DNA of 64,000 bases from Erigeron canadensis. Its lineage: Eukaryota > Streptophyta > Magnoliopsida > Asterales > Asteraceae. The stretch's first letter is position 1. Each line of letters opens with the position of its first letter. Positions 1 through 11,231 of this stretch are shown here, one piece after another. The notes beneath the pieces are model-generated. The model saw only the letters and a list, made by a program, of their open reading frames with translations, had not been told where the DNA came from and did not search any database. The translations under genes and the position numbers were made by a program. The stretch is taken from assembly GCF_010389155.1 (NCBI RefSeq), contig NC_057763.1, positions 7,254,649 to 7,318,648 of the forward strand, read 5' to 3'.

Positions 1-41
1 ATTCCACCCATACTTGTATCTAATCTAGGGTAGTACCAGCC

Positions 42-951
42 TGTACTCAAAGCTATTTAGCAAACCAAGTCCACCAACAGTTGGCAACCAATCCTAAAAT
101 ACCCCTAGCAGCTTTACAAGAAGAATTGTCAAGGAAATTGGAAGTTGGGGTTTCATGGATGAAAGCATTCAGGGCTAAGCAAATGGATGAGAAATCATTA
201 AAGGGAGACTACCAAACACAATACTTGATGTTAAGGGATTACTTACAAGAGTTGCAGAGAGCAAACCCTAACACCACAGTTAGGTTGGAGGTGGAAAGAC
301 CAATAGATCACAACTCAGTTACAAGGCAATTTAGGAGAATTTATATATGCCTGGGTGCTTGTAAATAGGGTTACAAGGCTTGTATGAGGGAGATTATTGG
401 GTTGGATGGATCTTTCATGAAGGGGCCATATCTTGGATGGGTTCTAACTGCTGTAGGCTTGGATCCAAACAATGGGATATATCCATTGGCTTATGGCATT
501 ATTGAAGTTGAAACAACACTCTCTTGGACTTGGTTTTTGACATGTCTAGGTGAAGACTTGGATTTGTCTCCACAATCAAACTACACCTTCATTTTTGATA
601 GACAAAAGGTATACTTTTCTACTTTCAATTATATATTGCAATATATTTTAGTATAAATCTGGTTTGGTGTAGTATAGTTAAGTATAATCATGTATAACCA
701 GGGAATCATACCAGCCATTGCAAAATTGTTCCCATCAGCTGAACATAGATATTGTCTCAAACACATACATGAAAATATGAAGTCACAGTGGAGGGGCAAA
801 GCTTTCCAAGACTGTCTTTGGAAGGCTGCAATTTGTACAATAGTTCCATAATTTCAGAGGGCAATGGAAAAATTGAGAAGGTTGAACAAAATATGCTTTG
901 ACTGGGTTTCAAAAATTCCTCCAAGCCATTGGTCTAGATCACCTTTCACAG
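42..951 (+). pseudogene. MULE transposase, N-terminal and catalytic half (broken)
   Basis: This encodes the middle of a MuDR-type transposase. The DNA-binding and helical part runs to about 365. The MULE catalytic domain follows, with the motif GLDGSFMKGP near 399-430 (the region of the first catalytic Asp) and a FDR segment near 595-606. An in-frame TAG at 366-368 falls where the family normally has a Glu or Lys before GY/GF. A probable intron runs 609-701 (GTATAC...CAG), and coding resumes at 702 with GIIPAIAKLFP and the conserved HRYCLKHI stretch. A second in-frame stop lies near 849. The exon ends at 951 on a GT donor. The next intron holds the gypsy element, and the protein resumes at 26522. 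The 5' end is off the window or degraded, because another stop lies near position 21. Confidence 0.8.
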
Positions 952-992
952 GTATAATTTCGTTAAGTTTTGAATAATTTCAGAGTATATAA

Positions 993-1701
993 TGTAACAT
1001 CCCGAACTCTTTTATCCTTATTGTTGACTTTGACCGTTAGTCGATGTTAACCTACCGTTAGGTGACCTTATATTTTAAGTGAATAACTAGGTGTTAGTTA
1101 TTATGTGGTTATGTGGATAAATTTGTGTATGTGTTCCCATTTAGTGTGCTTATAAGTGTCGATAAATGTTTACATTTAATACTTGTTAGCGTGATATGCA
1201 TTCCCTATAGTGACAAATTAATATTAGATGGTTTAAAGAAGATTATTTGAGGTGTTGTTGGTTAATTAAATTGACAAGGGTGTTAATTGTATAAAAATAT
1301 ATCTGACCGACCTAATGAACCAACTATGATATATTCTTATATCATTAACCCTATCCTAGCATATAGAGAACTACTCGTAATATTTTGCCGTAAAAAAAAA
1401 CTAACAAATATAAAGGAAAGCAAAAAGTTCTTGTGGTTTTTTGGGATTTTGTGCGCAGAAGTATTGCTGTGTGTTACAGCCGTAGCCATCAAACAAATAA
1501 AGGTTTTATTCTTTTCAAGTACTTTTGATATATACTGAATTAAAAGAATGAGAGATAAATATAATTTGTTTTGTTTGATCTTGGCTGTAGTCGAATAAAA
1601 AAAGGGGGGGGGGGGCTCTTGGCAAAAGGAAAATATCTACTTGTGGTCCCCTATGTATAAGTCTGCAGATTACATGCCATCAAAAGAGAAAAAGAAATTA
1701 T
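993..1701 (+). repeat. 5' LTR of gypsy element, left portion
   Basis: This matches 23858-24560 of the 3' LTR base for base apart from scattered substitutions and small indels. Several mismatches occur in the first 90 bases. A poly-G run near 1604-1616 is longer than in the other LTR. The LTR breaks at the A-tract 1702-1710, where the FAR1/OTU Mutator element begins, and resumes at 17841. Confidence 0.9.
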
Positions 1702-2345
1702 AAAAAAAAAGGCGCAGGTCCTTTGCACCCCATTAGAAACAAAAATAGAGAATTTGACCATAAGCACAATAGGACCACAAATGACTTCATCTCTTGTAAG
1801 GACCATGTAAGTATGACCACTTTTATTTTTTACACATGTTTTTATTTTATTTGTAGAAGTCTTATATTTTAGTTTTAATTTTTAGCATTAATAACTTAGT
1901 ATGTGTTACATAAAAATAGTTATTTTTTGTAGACTTTTATTTTAGGTAGTATTAAATAAAGTGATATGATATTTATTTTAGAAACTACATAGACTAAAAT
2001 AGTGATATTTCACATCATTACAATCAATATGAAGTTGATTTGTTTTAAAAGTCTTATATCTTACTTTTAATTTTAACATTAATAGTTTAGTATGTGTTAT
2101 ATAAAAATAGAAATTTTTTATAGACTTTTATTTTAGGTAGTGTTAAATAAAGATCTTATGTTTATTTGTTTCTTTATTCATGCATTTTAATTAACTTTCA
2201 TATAGTATATGATGTTTATCTTAGATTTTTTCAATTAACTACCTTTATATTTGTAATTTTATGAAATTATAATAGTGTTGTTCGTGGTTAACTATATTTA
2301 TGTACATGTATATATTAAATCTATTTTTTCACAATAAAATAACTA

Positions 2346-2691
2346 CAGGTGTTTAGCTCTAATGAGGAAATGGTAGAATGAGCGCAAAATTTGGCGCGTT
2401 CTCAAGGTTACCTTCTTGTAACCAAAAGATCTAAAAAAGTTAATGGTTACCTTTGTAAAGTTGTACTTATGTGTGATCGGGGCGACGTGTATAAAAATAG
2501 TGGTGATAAAGATACCAAAAGCAAAAAAATTGATTGTAAATTTGAATTGGTGGGAAGGTATTATAAGGTCAATGATCTTTGGGTGTTGACGGTGAAATGT
2601 GATGAGCATAATCATGAACCTTTATTGTTTCTGGAGGGTCATCCATATGCAAGGAGGTTGACAGATCATGAAACTTGTTTAGTTGCGACCA
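2346..2691 (+). pseudogene. FAR1-type DNA-binding domain of MULE transposase
   Basis: The translated segment has the pattern of the FAR1/FHY3 DNA-binding domain family: VTKRSKK near the start, spaced Cys residues (LCKVVLMCDRG, DCKFEL), and WVLTVKCDEHNHE before the end. The Cys and His residues form the expected zinc-binding set. A TGA near 2379 interrupts the upstream part of the frame (VE-stop-AQN) where relatives usually have Trp. The domain is cut at 2691 by the copia element. Its frame continues without gain or loss at 15879 once one copy of the GACCA duplication is discounted. This is a transposase fragment and not a host FAR1 gene, since OTU and MULE domains and Mutator-type ends accompany it. 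Confidence 0.75.
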
Positions 2692-3013
2692 TGTAATAAC
2701 ACGATTTCTGCTATGGATTCGATCTCAACAATTGCGGTTCAAGTGTGTGTGTTCTTGGTGTGTTTAGTGTGTATTTTTTAGAGAGAGAGAGAGAGAGACG
2801 ATATGATTTGTTGTATGTGTAAAAATGAATAAAAGGCTTAATGGGGTGTTGTTATGATTTCTAATATATTGAGGGTATTTATACTCTAATATTACAAATA
2901 TCCTTATTGTCATATCTAACCCCTCAACATTAGAAATCATTTCACCATGTCTAAACAACAATTAAGTCCACTAACTTAAATTACAATTTATCACTATTTT
3001 TGGATTTCTAACA
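2692..3013 (-). repeat. 3' LTR of SIRE-like element
   Basis: 322 bp, near-identical to 15552-15873 with only a few substitutions and a short GA-repeat length difference near 2778-2797. High LTR similarity suggests a younger insertion than the surrounding gypsy element, which agrees with the nesting order. Confidence 0.92.
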
Positions 3014-3024
3014 TTCTCCCCCTT
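3014..3024 (-). other. Polypurine tract of SIRE-like element
   Basis: On the minus strand the sequence immediately upstream of the 3' LTR is TAAGGGGGAGAA, the expected plus-strand primer for Ty1/copia elements. It directly abuts the LTR at 3013. Confidence 0.8.
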
Positions 3025-5738
3025 AGTGATAAATTGTAATGAATGAAGTACGTGTTATTTTGTCTTGTAGGAATTAAGTTGATGAGCCCGATGGTGAAGA
3101 CAATTGGTGTGATGGAACAAGTCTTCAAAGCTTTCTCATTGTCTCTGGAGAACTTGAATCAATCGTGGTCTTGGACTTCTTGTAGTTAAAACATGATGAA
3201 ATTCTCAAGGTTCTGTTTGAACAGAGAATAAAATGAATGAGTCTAGAATCTTTGAAAATTGTTGAACCGTGAATCAGAGTTGTCATTTGAAGTGCGGAAG
3301 GTATAAATTTGGCTTTGGTTCTTCAATCTTCGATTCTTGAATGAAAATTTGTTTCCTTGGAATGAAGTATCAAAAACTTAAACTCTCCCCCTTGATATAT
3401 GCCTTGAATCTTCTTGATCAAGTATTTATTATATGACTTTGAAGATCTTGAATGAAATGTGTTGATGAAGACTCTTTTGAAGTTTTACTTCTTTGTCTTG
3501 AATCTTTGAATCAATCTTTTCAACTTTTGTAGCTTTGATCTTTGTCATTTTGACTTAAACACTTTGGAGAGTAAACTTTTGAACAAAACTTTGAATTAAT
3601 CATGCTCCCCCTCAATTCATGAGTGTAAGCATTTTGTAGCATCTTTGAACAATATCCTTATTTTCGATATATTTCGGCGGCAAAATTCACTTCTTTTTCA
3701 ATCACAATTACATTTCATTTCATTCCATCTTTACTTAATCTTTTTCTTTCTCAATCAATCATAATCTTTTTCTCCCCCTCATAATGACAAAGTTGGGAAC
3801 CAATGTCATTATGCAAACATTGAATGATAAAATGCGAAAAGAAACCTCTTGCATGGTGTTTTTTGTGTTTGTGAGATAAGAAATGAAAATCCGGATAAGG
3901 ATGATCCGTTAACATGTTCAAAAATCAAAAGGATTAATGAAATGACCGAAAGAAATGTATGACTTTTTCGGATTTCCTATGTATCATTGAATTATGCACA
4001 AAGCAATTTTCTAACATAGTTCGGTCTTGTAGCTTTTCAACTACGAGATTGCTTTAAAGAATAGAAATCATGGTCAGTGTCACCTAAGGCGTTCGATAAC
4101 CACAATCTATTATCCTTAAAGACTTTTTAGGTAAGAACCGAGGTCACTGTTAGACTTCTCGTTTACTCAATAATCACATAAATGTAATTATGAGACCTAC
4201 GTTCAATGTTGGAAAATATGTTAGCATTGGTAGGATTTCCATTTAATCATCGTGGAATACCAATTAAGATATCACTACAAATGTTCCGGCTATATCACAT
4301 GGATATGCAATAATATCACAAAGATATGACTCAAATGTGTCTTAAGAAAAATAAATAAGGAAAAATAATGATCAAGCAAGATAGCTCTAGACACAAAGTG
4401 ATCAAATGAAGTCGGGGACTGGAGCAGAATGTCTCCCTTTTTCAATATCAACATCTTCCAAATGAAGAGTCAATAGAGATGTGAAAAATCTCCGTGAAAA
4501 ATGAAACAAGCATTTATTAAGAAACACTTGAGTGGTTAGGTAATGATGTGCATCGCTTCATTGGGTCCATGAAGTCTTAATCAAGATATCAACAAATGAC
4601 ATCCGATATAAATGTGTTTTACCCGGCGATTTTAGAAAGTTTAGGGAAGGGTGTCAATTGTTTTGACCCTTTTCTCACAACATATCACTATAACCTCTCA
4701 CTTTTCGACTTTACTCCCTCCATCCTAGTTGCACGATACCATCATCACTCAAGATACCCTTACAAAGAAGTAGAAACTCCGGGGTTAGAACTCATCGGCG
4801 ATGATGAAGTTCATGGAGTGAACGAATCGCTCAAGTGCAAACTAAACACCGAACTTCAAATGATGAAAAGTCATTTGAAAATCATCAAATGTGTGTATGA
4901 AAATGATTTGTAAACACATTTGAAGTTTTGAATGTTTTGAAATCACAAACTCCCCCTTAATCTATACAAAGGTATATTAAAAGTGTTTTCATAGAAAGGT
5001 AGAGCAAAAATTGTTTTATCTGAAATCAAAAGAGTAAAATCTTTGTTTGTGATATATACAGAAAAATTTTGAGAGTCTAAAAGTGAACAAGAAATATAAA
5101 GTTTTCGCTTCAACAACTATGTTCATAGTAAGAATACTAGGGAGTACACAAAGGCGTTCGATCCTTCGCATCTTACATCAACAAGTTGGATGCAAAATAA
5201 AACATTTAAGCACAAATTTGACTCAATCAATTGTTCAAGATGAGACAACTTAGGAGTACACAAAGACGTTCAATCCTTTGCTTCTCATATCAACAATTGA
5301 GAGTAAAAGAATCTTTTGGCGGGAAAAATAATTCTTTTGGAAATAAATAAAATCTTTGAAGGATGGGTTGCATACAGAGTATATGCAAGCCATTATGAAA
5401 TAAATAAAACTTTAAGACCGGGTTACATACATAGTATATGTAAACCACTATGAAATAAATAAAACTTTAAGACCGGGTTACATACATAGTATATGTAAAC
5501 CACTATGAAATAAATAAAACTTTAAGACCGGGTTACATGCATAGTATATGTAAACCACTATGAAATAAATAAAACTTTAAGACCGGGTTACATACATAGT
5601 ATATGTAAACCACTATGAAATAAATAAAACTTAGAAAATCTTTTTGTTATTTTTCAAAATTTTATATTTTTGTATTTGATTTTTGTCTTTTCAACTTTTG
5701 TATTTTGTTTTTCAAGAATGTATCAAGAACAAAATAAG
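3025..5738 (-). other. Post-pol non-coding region of SIRE-like element
   Basis: SIRE/Maximus elements often carry an env-like ORF after RNase H. None is visible on the minus strand here. The 2.7 kb instead contains several extra purine tracts like the PPT (minus-strand AAGGGGGAG or GAGGGGGAG at about 3384-3394, 3604-3613, 3771-3780 and 4950-4960). It also contains a 55-bp tandem repeat (5341-5630) and two diverged copies of a roughly 55-base segment at about 5140 and 5250 (GGAGTACACAAAG). The plus-strand open stretch at 4596-4913 has no recognisable domain and is probably fortuitous. Confidence 0.6.
5341..5630. repeat. 55-bp tandem repeat in the post-pol region
   Basis: TAAATAAAAC recurs at 5401, 5456, 5511, 5566 and 5621, an exact 55-base period with one or two substitutions. 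A diverged copy of 57 bases precedes it from 5341. Each unit contains a near-palindrome, TTACATAC..GTATATGTAA. The array starts about 110 bases beyond the RNase H stop codon and lies inside the copia element. Confidence 0.92.
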
Positions 5739-7963
5739 TTAAGGTTCAAGATTTAACATGCCAAGCTTAGAGATAAGAAAGTTAAACCTTTTCTCATCCA
5801 ATGGTTTAGTAAACAAATCTGCAAGCTGATAGTCAGTTCCCACAAAGTAGAGCTCGATGTCATCTTTCTCAATATGATCTTTGAGAAAATGATATCTCAC
5901 ATCAATATGCTTTGATCCAGAGTGGTTTACTAAGTTGACTGCAATAGCAATGGCACTTTGAGAGTCACAATAGATGGGAATACGATCATATTTCAGACCA
6001 TAATCAATAAGTTGAGTCTTCATCCATAACACTTGAGCACAACAACTAGCCGCAACTACATATTCAACTTCAGTTGTTGATAGTGACACACAATTTTGTT
6101 TCTTGGAAGACCAACTCACAATATTATCACCCAAAAATTGTAAAGTACCAGAAGTGCTCTTGCGATCAAGTTTACAACCTGCATGATCTGCATCTGAATA
6201 GGCAGTTAAATTGAATCCAGTATCCCTTGGATACCAGAGACCTAAACTGGGTGTACCCTTCAGATAACGAAATATTCGTTTCACAGCTTGAAAATGTAAA
6301 TCAGTTGGAGCAGCTTGATACCTAGCACACATACATGTTGCAAACATTATATCTGGGCGAGATGCTGTAAGATACAACAATGAACCAATCATACTTCTAT
6401 ATCTCTTTTGGTCAAATGGTTTCCCATTTTTATCAGCATTAATACTTGTACGAGCAGCCATTGGAGTTGAATTGAAGAACAAGTAGTCATATCAAACTTT
6501 TTCAACATGTCATGAATATACTTACCTTGTGATATGAAAATACCATTTGGTAGTTGTTTGATTTGAAGACCCAAAAAGTAGTTCATTTCCCCAATCATGC
6601 TCATTTTAAAATGATTAACCATTAGAGATGAAAAGTTTTGACAAAATGTTTGACTGGTTGACCCAAAGATAATGTCATCAACATATATTTGGATAAGAAG
6701 AACATGCTTACCTTGTTTGCGAATGAATAGGGTAGGGTCAATTGTGCCTTTGGTAAAGCCACCTCTAATCAAGAAAGTAGATAAGGAATCATGCCATGCT
6801 CGGGGTGCTTGCTTAAGACCGTAGAGAGCCTTGTCTAACCTGTAGACATGATTCGGTCTTTTGTGATCAACAAAACCTTCTGGTTGTTCAACGTAAACTT
6901 CTTTTTTGAGATCACCATTCAAGAAAACTGTCTTCACATCCATTTGAAACACAGTGAAGTTTCTGAATGCAGCATAAGCTAAGAAGATCCGAATGGCTTC
7001 CATTCTTGCAACTAGAGCAAAAGTTTCGTCGAAATCAACACCAGGTTGTTGGCAATAACCCTTTGCAACTAATCTTGCTTTATTCCTTACTACCACTCCA
7101 TTCTCATCCTTCTTGTTCTTGAAAATCCACTTTGTACCAATAGGTTCATTTTTCCTTGGGTTAGGAACTAATCTCCATACTTTCAGTCTCTCAAACTGAG
7201 CGAGTTCGTCTTGCATAGCTTTGACCCATTCTGGATCTCGAAGAGCTTCAGAAACAGTTTTGGGTTCAATGTTGCTAAGAGAAAGTGCAACAAGACACTC
7301 ATTTACTGAAGTACGAGTAGTTACTCCGGCTTGTGGATCTCTAATAATGTTATCAACAGGATGATCTTTTCGCATACGTGACCATTTGCGATCATGAGGA
7401 AGAGGATCTTGTTGATTGACATCAACATCATCATCATTAAAACCAGAGTTTTGCTGAGAGATGGAATCATAGCTTGGTAGAACAGCTTCCTCGTAAGATG
7501 GATGATCGAAGTCAAGAGGCACATATACATTTGGAGTGTTTATCGGATTGGTAGTCTGGGTAAATTGAGTAGGTTGTTCTTGAACATTCACTGGAGAGGA
7601 ATTATCAGGAGAGGATTGAGAAGAAGAATCATTAGAAGAGGATGAAGAACTACTACTTGAAGAAGTAGCAACTTGTTCAGCAGAACTTGATGATGATTCA
7701 TGAAGATTGTCAGGAACTGGATCATGATTCGGAATTGGTTCAATGATGACTTGAGGTTCCTCATCATGAATCGGTTTTGAATTGTAGAATTCTTCAAAAA
7801 GAATGTCTAACTCATCACTCGTTGGAGCTGGAAACTTCTTGAATTTGGATGCTAAAGTAGAAGTCCTTGATGAAGTACTTGAATCACTTGGACCATAACT
7901 TGTTGGTAGCAAACTTTCTTGCTCGAAAATCATGCCCGACATCTCATCAAACCAAACATTCAT
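5739..7963 (-). pseudogene. Ty1/copia reverse transcriptase and RNase H (SIRE-like)
   Basis: The frame starts at 7963 with a Ser-rich spacer, as usual after integrase. The copia RT domain then runs from about 7290, with the opening [12 protein letters not shown], the [12 protein letters not shown] catalytic segment and YVDDIIFGS near 6680. A frameshift near 6470 moves the frame. RNase H then continues (6482-5739) with YSDADHAG, the conserved STTEVEY segment, and DLFTKPLDEKRF at the C-terminus. Function: copies element RNA into cDNA and degrades the RNA strand. The RT catalytic Asp pair is present, but the shift makes this copy unable to give a fused RT-RNase H without frameshifting. The start at 7963 overlaps the stop of the upstream frame (ATGA). 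Confidence 0.9.
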
Positions 7964-9297
7964 TGTTTCTTGAATTGTATTTGTTCGGCGATGATCTTAG
8001 GTACTAATGACTTAGCTACCCATTTAGACTCACTAATCAAGCTCTTTCCACCTGTGGGATTGACACTAAGAAGATTAGAACGAGAATTTTGAAGAACTTT
8101 TATCTTTTTAGTCTCTTTTAAGGGTGCAGAAACTTCTTGTTTCTTAGGTTTATCATGAGAAAACCAGCCATATCTATCCCTATACCTAGTTGCACCATTT
8201 GAAGCATCCCTAGTTAGCAAAACTGAGCTAGATTTAGATACTTTAGGTAATGAACTAGATTGAGAGTTAGATGAAGAAACATTTGAGTTGATTTCCAGAA
8301 GTTTCTCTTTGTTGTATTTGATTTTGGGAATGGTCTCAACTTGTTTGGTTTTGACATGCTTTTCAGAGGTAGGACACTTTGTTTTTAACTTATTGATTCT
8401 TGGTTTGGTGACAGTTTTTGGTTCAGTCTTGACGAGTTTGGAAATAACCCATTTCTTTGAATAATATGAAGTTGGAGCTTTGGAAAACGATTTTGGAGAT
8501 TCCTCTTTTGATTCAACTTTGATTTTGGTAGATTCAATCTTTTTCTTAGTTTCAGAATCAAAAACATATTCTCCCTCCATGAATTTATCAAAATCATTTT
8601 TGGTGAATGGTGAAACCGGAGAGATTTTTGAAAAATCAGGAATCTTGTTTTCCAACTTCACACTATGGGTAATCTCAGGAATGAAATCAACTTGAACTGA
8701 CACTTCTTTGGTTTCACAAGAAATTAAAGTAGAAGTATCAACACCTATACTAGCACTAAGCTTAGGGTGAACAACTAACTCTTCAGGAGACTCACAAGTG
8801 AAAAACCTAAAGTAGTACCATATCAAAACTAAACTATGCGCAAGTTCGTCATAAGATAAATCAGATTGCACATAATCATCAGCTATAACAGTAGCAGCAT
8901 TTTGACATGAACACTCAAGAGAATCAGTCAAGGTTTGGGTGGAGGAAACAGTAGATGAAACACAAATAGTCTGAGTGGAATGATCTACTAAAGCACTTAG
9001 GTCAGTTTGAGTAGAAGCATCCATACAAACTTTCTTAGTATCCACAACAACTAATTTATCCTCCGAATTCAAACTTTGAGACTTAAGTTTTTCAATTTCA
9101 TTTTGTTGAGATTTCACCGTTTGTTGCAAACCTTCTATTTGTTTTTCCAAAATGGTAGATGGAACATACATTTTAGTAGGTTTAGGTGAATAACCAACTG
9201 ACTTTTGATTTTGAAAATTTGATGCTATTTCTTCCAATTTGAAAATTGAAGATTCTTTCGAGTTATTTGAAGCATTAATAACATCATAGTTAACCAA
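7960..9297 (-). pseudogene. SIRE-type gag C-terminal / linker region, charged and coiled
   Basis: An uninterrupted 445-codon frame rich in Lys, Ser and Thr. A predicted coiled-coil stretch lies near residues 50-75 (ILEKQIEGLQQTVKSQQNEI). STQT-type repeats and a Lys/Ser/Pro-rich tail follow. It lies between the zinc-knuckle gag and the RT frame. Long gag extensions of this kind are known in SIRE/Maximus elements. The expected next domains, aspartic protease (D-S/T-G) and integrase (HHCC, DDE), are absent: the frame ends at 7960 directly against the post-integrase spacer. That places a large internal deletion near 7960-8000. No enzymatic motif is seen here. Confidence 0.65.
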
Positions 9298-9366
9298 AAA
9301 ATCATTTTGTGGTAATTTCTCAACTTCATCAGTCTCAAAATCGTCATCCAGTGGACGAATAAATTG

Positions 9367-11231
9367 TTATACCATACCAAGACGAAGGAATCTTTCATAA
9401 TACAAGGGTTCAATTTGTTGTTTGGCTTTTTGTAATGGAGAGATATTCTCAAATCCCAACCCATGAAAAAGTTCCGATCTGTCGATCTTTGACTTGTTGA
9501 AATAGGCGGTAAAATCCAAAATAGGGTTTTGTTCGACTTTATATAACTTCTCTTGATAGAAAAGTATATTCTTTTTAAATTCCTCTATTTGGTTTTGAAG
9601 AGTTTCAATCTCAACGCCTTTCAAAAAACAAGTATGATTTAAATCAGAAATCTTTCGTTCAAGTTCAATATTGTTAGGTTTGGATTCTAAAAGTTTCATG
9701 TTAAGAATATCAACATCCATTTGTCTTGCATTGGCCCGAAGCCACTCATTGGTCTTTTGAATTTCAAGATCTTGATTGGCTTTTTCAAGATCATGAATGG
9801 TTTTTTCAAGATTGTGACATTTATGTAATAACTTAGAATTAGGAGATGCATTCAACTCACACTCTTTAACCAACATTTGATCTTTGTAGGTTTGAAAATC
9901 TTGTTTAATAGTATCATAATCAAAAGTAATTTCGAAAGTTCTTCAAAGAGTTTTGAAAATTCACTTTTAGAAAATGAAATACTATTTTTCAACTTCTTGT
10001 TTTTGTTGGCTAAAGACGTAATATGAGTTGTCAAGTTAGATAAAGCTAAATCAAACGACTCTTTATCTTTAACTAAAGAAAAAGTAGAGTGTAGATTTAC
10101 CTTATCATCCGGGTACTCATCATCAGTGCTTTCAGCTTCGAATGCTTTATTCTTGGCCAACCTCGCCATGAAGCACACATTTGCAGAGAGATCTTCATCT
10201 TCATCATCTGATAGCAAAAGCCACTTGTCATCTTCAACCAGTAATGCATGACCAGCTTCCACTTGCTTTGCTAAAAGCATCTTCTGCTTGTAGTACTCAT
10301 AGTTTCTCTTACGGGGTTGTTTGCAATCAATTGCAAAATGACCAGGAATACCACAGTTGTAGCACTTTTTATCAGAAGCTTTCCCCTTCTCAACAACTTG
10401 TTTGTCATAACCTTCAACTTTCTTTTCCACATGCTTGGATCCACTTGATTCACCTTGACCATTATTCTTTGAATGATAGTGTTCCTTCTTGGGAAATGCA
10501 CTTGTGGAAGAAGTGCGGAGATTGTTGTTAGTTGGCCTCGCTTTGTAGTACTTTTTCTTGAAATGCTTGGTAACTGCGGCAAGAGCTTGATATAATTCGT
10601 TAGAAATACCATCTCTTGGAGCCAACATATCATCTCCCTCCTCATCAGACGAAGAAACAACTACCATTTGCCTTTTAAGAGCTTTAGAAACCTTCTTTTC
10701 AACAATTAATGCCAAAGGATCAGAAGATACAACTTCTGGCATTTTGTTTGATGATGCTTTGTTTAGTACTTGATGTTCATTGAGTTTGAAGGATTCATGA
10801 AGATTATGGATGGAGAACTTGGCCAGATTTTGATGTTGCTTAATCTGAGTTCCATAATCTTCCCACTCAGGACCAAGAGCTTTGATGAATTTCATGTTTA
10901 ACTCCATCTCTGATTTCTTGACATTGTTCTTCCTAAGTTCATTTATGACATTGCAGAATCTACAGTAGACAGCCTCTAGAGATTCATTTGGCAATTTGCT
11001 GAAGTTGTCAAACTCAGTCAACACATTTGTCAATCTAATTGTTGAAGTTAGGTCAGATCCTTCCATTTGTTTTGCCACCTCATCCCATATCTCCTTGGCT
11101 GTATCATAAGAATCAACAGAACCATAGATTTCATCTGGCAGTGCTTTGTATAAGCATGATCTAGCTTTGTTATCTGCAGCTGTTTGATCTTTTTGTTCAG
11201 CATTCAAAAGATCAAGAGTGGGTATTGCACC
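9367..11231 (-). pseudogene. Ty1/copia gag (UBN2-type) with CCHC zinc knuckle
   Basis: The frame reads from the edge of the solo LTR at 11231. It contains a copia UBN2 gag domain (conserved PDEIYGSVDSYDTAKEIWD, near 11155-11100, then FDNFSKLPNESLEAV) and a single zinc knuckle CYNCGIPGHFAIDC near 10363-10322. An acidic patch follows. A frameshift in 9852-9876 leads into a strongly heptad-patterned coiled coil (9876-9367, e.g. KCHNLEKTIHDLEKANQDLE). Gag forms the cytoplasmic particle that packages element RNA. The first 59 codons are separated from the rest by the solo LTR and lie at 13990-14166. Confidence 0.88.

Noticed and set aside
4596..4913. 105-codon plus-strand frame inside the copia post-pol region as an env-like gene
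   Set aside because: It is on the strand opposite to the element's sense strand and has no signal peptide, membrane span or recognisable domain.
8480..8695. Plus-strand frame opposite the gag linker
   Set aside because: It is the antisense shadow of a 445-codon minus-strand frame with clear element context.
10181..10531. 116-codon plus-strand frame
   Set aside because: Antisense to the copia gag zinc-knuckle region; its Cys/His richness reflects complement codons.
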